From: Jannaschia sp. S6380
Lineage (GTDB): Bacteria; Pseudomonadota; Alphaproteobacteria; Rhodobacterales; Rhodobacteraceae
Assembly: GCF_023015695.1 (NCBI RefSeq)
Contig: NZ_JALKAS010000001.1
Span: 620,001 to 684,000 of the forward strand
Length of the DNA stretch: 64,000 nt
Direction: 5' to 3'
The translations under genes and the position numbers were made by a program. The notes under the pieces are model-generated. The model was given only the letters and a program-made list of their open reading frames with translations. It searched no databases and had not been told where the DNA came from. Of the stretch, positions 57,886-64,000 are shown one piece after another. How positions within the stretch are numbered: position 1 is the first letter of the stretch; every line of letters begins with the position of its first letter.

Positions 57886-59499
57886 TCAGTCCGCCTGTTC
57901 GGGCAGGGTAAAGACCTGACCGGGGAAAATCAGGTCCGGGTCGCGGATCAGATCGCGGTTGGCCTCGAATATTTGGACGTAGCGGATGCCGTCGCCGAAA
58001 TACCCCTCGGATATCGCCCAGAGCGTGAAGCCGGGTTGCACGGTGATGGCCGCCACGCCGTCGCGGCGCGCGGCCGCCGCGATCTCGGGTGCGGTTCGTC
58101 GGAACGGCGTCTCGATCCGGGTCTCGACGCTGCCATCGGGGGCCAGGGCATCGATCCGCAGCGTGTAGGTGCCGGTATCGACATCGGGGAGCGAGGAGGT
58201 CCAGGCCCCGCCGTCATCGACGCGGGCCAGCTGGACCGGCCTGTTGTCCAGATATATCTGCAATCGGCTGTCGCGCGCGCCACGTCCGGCCAGGCGCACC
58301 TCGCCGGCCGCGTCGTAGGTGATCGCGTCGATGCCCAGCGTCTCGGTCACTTCGGGCGGTCCGGGCTCGGCGGCCGGAACGGCGGATACGCCGCCGGGCC
58401 CGGTGCGGAACAGCCGCGGTGCTGCGCGGGGCCCGGCGGTGGCGCGCCCGTTCGTGGCGACGGCGATATCACCGGACGGGCGCGGTATGGCCGAACCGGG
58501 CGACGGGGCGTCGATGCCGGTATCCGGTGCGGGGGGTGGCACGTCATCCGCAACTTCGGTGTCGGATGGCGCATCCGTCGCCGACGGTTCGGCTTCCACC
58601 GCGTTCGTCGCGGTTCGCGGCGCGCCGGAGGTTGCCGCGGTCGCGACGGTCGTGTCGGGATCGGGTTCCGATGTCGGGGACAGGGCAGCCGACGATGCTG
58701 GCGCGGCAATCGACGGCGACGGTTCGACGGTGGCACCGGCCGTTGCGACCGGCGACGGCGCAGGGGGCGATGGCGTCAGCGCGGCGGTTCGGGTCTCCGG
58801 CGCCCCCGTCGTGACGACGTCCTTGGCCGGGTCGATGGCGTCGGTGCGGATGGTCGGGGCGTTCGGTCCGGGCGGGGCGGTCGGGAAGAACGGCGCCACG
58901 ATGATGCTGTCCTCGGACAACGCCGTCCGGCCAGCGGCGTCGCGCGTCTCGACCGTCAGCAGGCGCGGCGTGTCCGTGGCGTCGAGCGTGAAGAGCGAGA
59001 CGAAATTCCCCTCCCGGTCTGCAGTGGCGGACGCCACCTCCTGCCCGTCCAGCCGCAGGATCACGTCCGCGCCGGCCTGCCCCTGCCCGGCCACGACGGC
59101 GGCCCCGGCGGCATCGACGCGCACGACATCCAGGGTCGGATGGCGCATCGCCTCGGGCAAGTCGGGCGTCGGAGCCGGCTGTGATGCGGTCGCGGACGCC
59201 GGGGGCACGGTGTCGGCTGCGACAGGTGCGGATGTCGCATCCCCGGCGGGATTCGGGGCCGTCGGGTTTGTATCGACGGCTCCGTCGGGGGCGACCGCCT
59301 GCCCCGCCGCATCCCCGGTGGACGGGGTGGCGTCATCCGATTTCTCGACCGTCGCCTTGCCGCCCGGATCGGAGGCGACCACGGCCGCCGGGGTCGGCCC
59401 CTCCAGCGGGCGCGGCATCAGCAGCCATGCGGCCAGACCAAGTGCTGCCAGCACCGCGACGATGCCCGAGCCCTTCGCGGCGGCATTGCTGTTGTCCAT
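57886..59499 (-). CDS. LysM domain envelope protein with Ig-like repeats
   Basis: A 537-residue protein with an N-terminal membrane anchor (about residues 12-28), long Ala/Pro/Thr-rich stretches (about 30-115 and 215-380), two Ig-like domains of similar sequence (about 118-208 and 385-465; both have an R-LxG/AGxG pattern), and a C-terminal LysM domain (about 480-532, TLWAISEGYFGDGIRYVQIFEANRD). LysM binds peptidoglycan, so it probably sits in the periplasm. Related genes lie near Atm1 and LOG genes in roseobacters. Function is unknown. Confidence 0.85.
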   Translation of the reverse strand: MDNSNAAAKGSGIVAVLAALGLAAWLLMPRPLEGPTPAAVVASDPGGKATVEKSDDATPSTGDAAGQAVAPDGAVDTNPTAPNPAGDATSAPVAADTVPPASATASQPAPTPDLPEAMRHPTLDVVRVDAAGAAVVAGQGQAGADVILRLDGQEVASATADREGNFVSLFTLDATDTPRLLTVETRDAAGRTALSEDSIIVAPFFPTAPPGPNAPTIRTDAIDPAKDVVTTGAPETRTAALTPSPPAPSPVATAGATVEPSPSIAAPASSAALSPTSEPDPDTTVATAATSGAPRTATNAVEAEPSATDAPSDTEVADDVPPPAPDTGIDAPSPGSAIPRPSGDIAVATNGRATAGPRAAPRLFRTGPGGVSAVPAAEPGPPEVTETLGIDAITYDAAGEVRLAGRGARDSRLQIYLDNRPVQLARVDDGGAWTSSLPDVDTGTYTLRIDALAPDGSVETRIETPFRRTAPEIAAAARRDGVAAITVQPGFTLWAISEGYFGDGIRYVQIFEANRDLIRDPDLIFPGQVFTLPEQAD

Positions 59500-59588
59500 C
59501 CGTCATCCCCAGTGCCCGTGACCCGGGCTTTGCCCAAACCCTAGCAACGGCGTAAGGCGGGGTCAAAATATGCCAAACGGGGCCCGGA

Positions 59589-60125
59589 ATGACGAAATCG
59601 ATCTGTGTCTATTGCGGGAGCCGCGATGGCAGCGACCCCGCCTTCGCCGACGCGGCCGAGGCCCTGGGCCGGGGCATCGCCGACCGGGGCTGGCGTCTGG
59701 TCTATGGCGCCGGGGATGTCGGGCTGATGGGACGCGTCGCCCGCACCGTTCAGGCCGCAGGGGCCGAGACCTTCGGCGTGATCCCCACGCATCTCTTGCA
59801 AGCCGAGGTCGGAAAGCAGGACCTGACCCGTTTCGTCGTCACCGAAACGATGCACGAGCGCAAGAAGGTGATGTTCATGAACGCCGATGCGGTGATCGTC
59901 CTGCCCGGGGGCGCCGGCACGCTGGACGAGTTCTTCGAGGTGCTGACGTGGCGGCAGCTCGGCCTGCATGGCAAGCCGATCGTGATCGCGAACGTCGCCG
60001 ACTACTGGACGCCCCTGATCGCGCTGCTGGAGGCGACGGTCACCGGCGGGTTCGCCGAACGGACGCTTCTGGACTACGTAAGATCGGCCCCCGATACGGA
60101 GGCCGCCCTGAAGCTGTTGGACTGA
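59589..60125 (+). CDS. LOG family protein (TIGR00730)
   Basis: A 178-residue protein of the LOG family, whose plant and bacterial members cleave cytokinin riboside 5'-monophosphates or related nucleotides. The Rossmann-like fold opens with ICVYCGSRDGSDPAF; the active-site motif PGGAGTLDE is at 106-114, with Arg91 before it. No cytokinin synthesis gene is near; bacterial members may act on AMP-like substrates. It is divergent from the LysM gene. Confidence 0.88.
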   Translation: MTKSICVYCGSRDGSDPAFADAAEALGRGIADRGWRLVYGAGDVGLMGRVARTVQAAGAETFGVIPTHLLQAEVGKQDLTRFVVTETMHERKKVMFMNADAVIVLPGGAGTLDEFFEVLTWRQLGLHGKPIVIANVADYWTPLIALLEATVTGGFAERTLLDYVRSAPDTEAALKLLD

Positions 60126-60146
60126 TCGCGCCTCTGGAAAAGCCGA

Positions 60147-60614
60147 TCAGGCGGCGTCGTCCATATCCGCCAACTCGTCCTTCACCAGTTTCTCGATCTT
60201 GTTGACCGGGTGGTTGGTCAGCGTCTTGGGGATCTCGGCGATCACCTTGTCGCTGACCTCCTTGTGCATCTCGTCGCGCAGGACGCCCAGCACCTGGGGC
60301 GAGGCCACGATGACGAGGGAAGAGAAGCGCCCGGAATGGGCCATCTTGTAGAGCTTGTCGGCCAGGTCCGCCGCAAACCGCTCCTTCTGCAGCTCGTGGA
60401 AATCCGTCTCGTCATAGGCCGAGACACCGGAACCCGCGCTTTCCTGAACGCGCCCGCGACGGTTCGCGGTCTGCTCGCGGTCGCGTGGATTTTCCTCCTC
60501 ATCCTTGCGGACGATTTCGAGGTTCGGATCCTCGGCATCGGTCCGGTTCACCAGGAACAAGGCCTTCTCGCTGTCGGTCACGACCACCATCGTTCCGTTC
60601 TTCAGGCTCGGCAT
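60147..60614 (-). CDS. host attachment family protein
   Basis: A 155-residue protein of the host-attachment family (named from Agrobacterium-plant binding), which has an eRF1-like fold. The segments GTMVVVTDSEKALFLVN, FAADLADKLYKMA and SLVIVASPQVLGVLRDEM are typical. The biochemical role is unsettled. The start overlaps the stop of the 75-residue gene upstream (TGATG), so the two are coupled. Confidence 0.8.
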   Translation of the reverse strand: MPSLKNGTMVVVTDSEKALFLVNRTDAEDPNLEIVRKDEEENPRDREQTANRRGRVQESAGSGVSAYDETDFHELQKERFAADLADKLYKMAHSGRFSSLVIVASPQVLGVLRDEMHKEVSDKVIAEIPKTLTNHPVNKIEKLVKDELADMDDAA

Positions 60615-60841
60615 CAGCTGTCCTCCTCGGATGCGGTGCCGTGGTCGATCTCGTCGGACTTGCGAACGCGGGTGACCCCCTTGACCCCCTGTTCCGTGGC
60701 GCGGTCCAAGGCCGCCTCGGTTCCGACGTCGCGCGCCAGGTTGCCGCCTGCTCTGCCCTGCTGATCCGGCGTTTCGGGCATGTCCTTTATGAACTTGTCG
60801 GTTTCGCGTGTGCCGTCGTTCGAACGATGTCGCTCGGCCAT
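60614..60841 (-). CDS. small hydrophilic protein upstream of host attachment gene
   Basis: A 75-residue charged protein (MAERHRSNDGTRETDKFIKD at the start) with no recognised domain, signal or helix repeat. It overlaps the host-attachment gene by one base and is preceded by GGAGG on the minus strand. Composition (Asp, Glu, Arg, Thr-rich, low hydrophobicity) suggests an intrinsically disordered or stress protein. No function is assigned. Confidence 0.65.
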   Translation of the reverse strand: MAERHRSNDGTRETDKFIKDMPETPDQQGRAGGNLARDVGTEAALDRATEQGVKGVTRVRKSDEIDHGTASEEDS

Positions 60842-60907
60842 GTGTCGATCCTCCTTGGCAGGTTCCGAGGTCTCAACGTCCCGCCCCGGGGGGCGGTTCC
60901 GGCCATG

Positions 60908-60929
60908 AAAAAAGGGGCCATCCGGCCCC
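60908..60929 (-). terminator. rho-independent terminator after sodB
   Basis: GGGGCC (60914-60919) and GGCCCC (60924-60929) form a 6-bp stem with a 4-base loop. On the minus strand the stem is followed by six U (AAAAAA at 60908-60913 on the plus strand). It lies 28 bases after the sodB stop and is the clearest terminator in the window. Confidence 0.88.
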
Positions 60930-60957
60930 TTCTTCCCCGGTCGAACCGATGTCGCGC

Positions 60958-61557
60958 CTACATGCGCGATGCGACGTTCTCCCAATTCACGAGCTTCTTC
61001 AGGAAATTGTCCAGATAGGCCGGACGCTTGTTGCGATAATCGATGTAGTAGGAATGCTCCCACACGTCGCAACCCAGAAGCGCGGTCTGCCCGAAGCAGA
61101 GCGGGTTCACCCCGTTCTCGGTCTTCGTCACCTTCAGGCCGCCGTCCGTGTCCTTGACCAGCCAGGCCCAGCCGGAGCCGAACTGCCCCGCACCGGCGGC
61201 GGCAAACTCCTCGTGGAACTTGTCGACGGAGCCGAAGCTGTCGGTCAGCGCGCTTTCCAGCTCCGACGGCATCTTGCTGTCGTCCGGGCTCATCATTTCC
61301 CAGAACTGGTTGTGGTTCCAAAGCTGACTGATGTTGTTGAAGATGCCCGACTGGGCCACGGCACCTTTGTCGTAGGTGCCTTTGATAATCTCCTCCAGCG
61401 ACTTGCTCTCCCACTCGGTCCCGGCGATCAGCTTGTTGCCGTTGTCGACATAAGCCTTGTGGTGCAGGTCGTGGTGGTACTCCAGCGTCTCCTTCGACAT
61501 GCCCTTGGAGGCGAGCGCGTCGTGGGCGTAGGGAAGATCGGGAAGCTCGAAGGCCAT
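60958..61557 (-). CDS. sodB: iron superoxide dismutase
   Basis: Cytoplasmic Fe-SOD of 199 residues that converts superoxide to peroxide and oxygen. Predicted metal ligands are His28 (EYHHDLHH), His82 (WNHNQFW), and the Asp and His of DVWEHSYY (about 165 and 169). Gln78 in ISQLWNH sits where Fe-type enzymes place their second-sphere glutamine. No signal peptide. AAGGAG lies before the ATG on the minus strand. Confidence 0.94.
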   Translation of the reverse strand: MAFELPDLPYAHDALASKGMSKETLEYHHDLHHKAYVDNGNKLIAGTEWESKSLEEIIKGTYDKGAVAQSGIFNNISQLWNHNQFWEMMSPDDSKMPSELESALTDSFGSVDKFHEEFAAAGAGQFGSGWAWLVKDTDGGLKVTKTENGVNPLCFGQTALLGCDVWEHSYYIDYRNKRPAYLDNFLKKLVNWENVASRM

Positions 61558-61586
61558 GGTGTTCTCCTTGACGTTGGTGTCCCCGG

Positions 61587-61616
61587 GACATGTCGCCCGG
61601 AACGTGCCCCCGTCAA
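61587..61616 (-). promoter_or_regulatory. candidate sodB promoter
   Basis: On the minus strand TTGACG (61616-61611) and CATGTC (61592-61587) are 18 bases apart, ending about 30 bases before the sodB ATG. The -35 is good, the -10 poor. CCGGG/CCCGG arms surround the -10 and could bind a regulator. It lies in the gap between soxG and sodB. Confidence 0.35.
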
Positions 61617-61632
61617 GGCCCCGTTTGGCGGG

Positions 61633-62124
61633 TCAGGTCGCGGCGGCGTTCCGCAACAGGTCTTCGGCATAGCGGGCCACCGAACGGAAGCAGACCAACC
61701 GATAGCCGTCCGCATGGCGCCAGATCGCAGCGGGAACCTGCGCCAGCCGCGACCGGCGTATCTCGGCCCGGGCCAGGCGGTCGAAATCGACCGGCATCAG
61801 GCTGGCAAGCGTCGGCTCCACCCCCGCGCCGGTCAGATCGAAGACCTGTCGCGCATCGCTGACCACGGCCACGGTCGCGAAGGCATCGCCCAATGCGTCG
61901 GTCAAGCGGTCGGCCAGTCCGGGCGCGTCGTCGTAGGGACAGACCAACAGATACTCGTCGGGCGACATCCACAATGCCGTGCGATCCCCCGACACGGTCG
62001 CCATGCGCCGGTCCGGCGGGGCGCAAGCCGTAACCTGCTCCACGGCTGGCCCCAGGACGGACGGGTCGCCGCGCAGCGTGATCATCCCCATGGGCGGTAC
62101 GGCGTGGATAGTGACGTCAGACAT
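61633..62124 (-). CDS. soxG: sarcosine oxidase gamma subunit
   Basis: Small subunit (163 residues) of heterotetrameric sarcosine oxidase, which oxidises sarcosine to glycine with formation of 5,10-methylene-tetrahydrofolate. The order with soxA and the ALWMSPDEYLLVCPYDDA and VSDARQVFDLTGAGVEPTLASLMPVDFDR segments identify it. It overlaps the soxA end by 8 bases and is the last gene of the soxBDAG operon. Confidence 0.9.
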   Translation of the reverse strand: MSDVTIHAVPPMGMITLRGDPSVLGPAVEQVTACAPPDRRMATVSGDRTALWMSPDEYLLVCPYDDAPGLADRLTDALGDAFATVAVVSDARQVFDLTGAGVEPTLASLMPVDFDRLARAEIRRSRLAQVPAAIWRHADGYRLVCFRSVARYAEDLLRNAAAT

Positions 62125-64000
62125 TCTGCTTCTCCCCCTCAGGGTCGTAGAAGACCGGATCGACGATCCGCGCCTCGACGGGATCGGCGCCGATGCGGGT
62201 GAACCGGATCGTCTCGCCCATGCGTTCGGGGCCGCGCTCGACCAGGCCCATGGCGATCCCGCGACCCAGCGTCGGCGAAGGATAGGTCGAGGTCACGCGA
62301 CCCTGCGTATTGCGCTGCCCGTTCGCATTCGCACCCTCGGCCAATGCGTATGCGCCGTCCTCCAGCACGGAGCCGTCCAGCGTTTCCAGCCCGACCAGCT
62401 TCCACCGGTCCGACTTCTGGAACTCGACCCGCTGCTGTCCGCGCTTGCCCAGGAAATCGTCCTTCTTCTTCGAGATCGCCCAGTTCAACCCCAGATCCTG
62501 CGGGATGACGGTGCCGTCGGTCTCGTCGCCGATCATGATGAACCCCTTCTCGGCCCGCATGACGTGCAGGGCCTCGGTGCCGTAAGGGGTCACGCCGAAC
62601 TCCGCGCCCGCCTCCATCAGCGCCTCCCAGAGTGCCAGGCCGCGTGTGGCCGGCACCGCGATCTCGTAGCTCAACTCTCCCGAGAAACTGATCCGGTAGG
62701 CGCAAACGTCGAAGCCGCCCAGCGTCCCGTCGGCCCAGGCCATGAAGGGCAGCGCGTCGGCCGACAGGTCCATGCCGCCCAGCTTCTCCAGCACCTTGCG
62801 TGCGTTCGGGCCGACGACCGCGATCTGCGCGAACTGCTCGGTCAGGTTGACGGTATGGACCTGCCAGTCCCACCATTCACATTGCAGCCAATCCTCCATC
62901 CACCCGTGGATGCGGTCCGCGCCGCCGGTTGTGGTGTGGCAAAGCCAGGTCTGATCGTCGATCCGGGCGACCACGCCGTCGTCGATCAGGAACCCGTTCT
63001 CGTCACACATCAGGCCGTAGCGGCAGCGGCCCGACTTCAGGGTCGACATCATGTTCGTGTACATCATGTCCATGAACCGCCCGGCATCCGGTCCCCGCAC
63101 GAGGATCTTGCCCAGGGTCGAGGCGTCAAGCATTCCAAGGCTTTGCCGGGTGTTCTTCACCTCGCGAGCGACGGCGTCGGCATGGCTTTCGCCCCCCTTC
63201 GGATAGCAATAGGGCCGCCGCCAGTGGCCGACCGGCTCCCAATGCGCGCCGTGGCTCTCGTGCCATTCGTGCATCGGCGTGCGTCGTAGCGGCTGGAAGA
63301 TCGCGCCGCGCGCCTCGCCCGCCAGCGTGCCGATGGTCACCGGAGTATAGGGCGGGCGGAACGTCGTCGTGCCGACCTGCGGGATCGTCGCGTCCAGACG
63401 ATCGGCCAGAACCGCCAGACCGTTGATGTTGCTCAGCTTGCCCTGGTCCGTCGCCATGCCGAGCGTGGTGTAGCGCTTCGCGTGCTCGACGCTCTCGAAC
63501 CCCTCCTGCGCGGCGAGGCGGACGTCGCTCACCTTCACGTCGTTCTGATAATCCAGCCACATCTTGGCACGCAGCTTGGGCCCGGCGCCGTCGGGCATCA
63601 TCCAGACGGGCAAGATCGCGTCCTCGGGCGTGTCGTGACAGGCCGGCGCATCAATGCCCATCGTCCCGGCAACGTCGATCAGCACCTCCTGCGTCGTCAA
63701 CGCGCCGGAGGCGGCGCCCACGACTTCCACGAACCCAACGCCGTCGGCGCCGGTCGGCGGGGCGTCCGCGTCGGGCCGGAACATCGCGCGCGCCTCGTCC
63801 CACCAGAGCTTGCCACCGCAATGCGACCAGAGATGGACCGCCGGGGACCATCCACCCGACATCGCCACGCAGTCGCAGCGGATCTCCTGCATCACGGCGC
63901 CATCGCCCGCCTGATGGCAGATCGACACGCCGGTGACCCGGTCGTCGCCATGTACCTTGGCGATGCCTCGGCCGGTATGGACGCGAACGCCCATGCTGCG
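62117..64000 (-). CDS. soxA: sarcosine oxidase alpha subunit, 5' end beyond the window
   Basis: The C-terminal 627 residues of the large subunit are present; the N terminus with the first FAD/NAD-binding part lies past the right edge, so this entry is incomplete. Visible parts are the end of the FAD/NAD(P) domain (CVAMSGGWSPAVHLWSHCGGK), the characteristic NINGLAVLADRLDATIPQVGTTTFRPPYTP linker, and the C-terminal aminomethyltransferase (T-protein-like) folate domain. The operon supports one-carbon and methylamine or glycine-betaine breakdown. Confidence 0.93.
   Translation of the reverse strand, partial: RSMGVRVHTGRGIAKVHGDDRVTGVSICHQAGDGAVMQEIRCDCVAMSGGWSPAVHLWSHCGGKLWWDEARAMFRPDADAPPTGADGVGFVEVVGAASGALTTQEVLIDVAGTMGIDAPACHDTPEDAILPVWMMPDGAGPKLRAKMWLDYQNDVKVSDVRLAAQEGFESVEHAKRYTTLGMATDQGKLSNINGLAVLADRLDATIPQVGTTTFRPPYTPVTIGTLAGEARGAIFQPLRRTPMHEWHESHGAHWEPVGHWRRPYCYPKGGESHADAVAREVKNTRQSLGMLDASTLGKILVRGPDAGRFMDMMYTNMMSTLKSGRCRYGLMCDENGFLIDDGVVARIDDQTWLCHTTTGGADRIHGWMEDWLQCEWWDWQVHTVNLTEQFAQIAVVGPNARKVLEKLGGMDLSADALPFMAWADGTLGGFDVCAYRISFSGELSYEIAVPATRGLALWEALMEAGAEFGVTPYGTEALHVMRAEKGFIMIGDETDGTVIPQDLGLNWAISKKKDDFLGKRGQQRVEFQKSDRWKLVGLETLDGSVLEDGAYALAEGANANGQRNTQGRVTSTYPSPTLGRGIAMGLVERGPERMGETIRFTRIGADPVEARIVDPVFYDPEGEKQNV

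Overview
The window comes from the chromosome of a high-GC alphaproteobacterium, most likely a member of the Rhodobacteraceae (roseobacter group). This is inferred from gene content and order: obg-proB-proA, phoR-pstSCAB-phoU-phoB, nifR3(dus)-ntrBCYX-trkA-trkH-hfq-hflX beside ispDF-pgpA-cinA, an aglEFGAK sugar operon, and a sarcosine oxidase operon. NtrC and NtrX proteins without the sigma-54 contact loop also fit this group. The DNA is densely coded, many genes overlap by 1-4 bases, and no stretch over 300 bases lacks a gene. I found no tRNA, rRNA, IS element, prophage or CRISPR array.

Layout. 1-5961: LysE exporter, GNAT acetyltransferase, ObgE GTPase, proline biosynthesis (proB, proA) and a trans-sulfuration-type PLP enzyme. 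5974-13266: the phosphate regulon, with a Pho-box array in front of pstS. 13324-20113: a MarR regulator divergent from a tightly packed aromatic-catabolism operon (homogentisate dioxygenase, fumarylacetoacetate hydrolase, a DUF2059 protein, a degenerate metallo-beta-lactamase-fold protein, a flavin hydroxylase and a DUF2783 protein), ending in a LuxR-type solo regulator. 20395-23797: tsf and rpsB, a SYLF lipoprotein, then a LysE exporter of lower GC behind a G-quadruplex-like tract. 23906-36316: hflX-hfq, trkH-trkA, a small lipoprotein, and the nitrogen-control genes ntrX, ntrY, ntrC, ntrB with dusB. 36513-41201: ispDF-pgpA-cinA, a RatA/COQ10-like protein, hpt and a membrane protein with three internal repeats. 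41271-51160: alpha-glucoside uptake and use (aglEFGAK), its divergent LacI regulator, a GH1 glycosidase and glucokinase. 51235-55995: a seven-gene chemotaxis-like operon without a receptor or CheB. 56017-64000: an Atm1-type ABC exporter, a LysM envelope protein, a LOG-family protein, a host-attachment-family protein, sodB, and the 3' end of a sarcosine oxidase operon that runs off the right edge.

How the parts work together. Phosphate: PhoR/PhoB with PhoU read flux through PstSCAB and act at the Pho box. Carbon: glucosides enter through AglEFG-K, are split by AglA or the GH1 enzyme, and glucose is phosphorylated by Glk, all probably under LacI control. Aromatics: the flavin hydroxylase plus its small partner may make homogentisate, which HmgA and FahA degrade under MarR control. 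Nitrogen: two sensor/regulator pairs (NtrBC, NtrYX) sit with a tRNA-modifying enzyme. The most unusual points are the degenerate metallo-beta-lactamase protein and DUF2783 partner in the homogentisate operon, the three-repeat membrane protein, the receptor-less chemotaxis operon with a 13-bp inverted repeat at its start codon, and the G-rich tract before the low-GC exporter.
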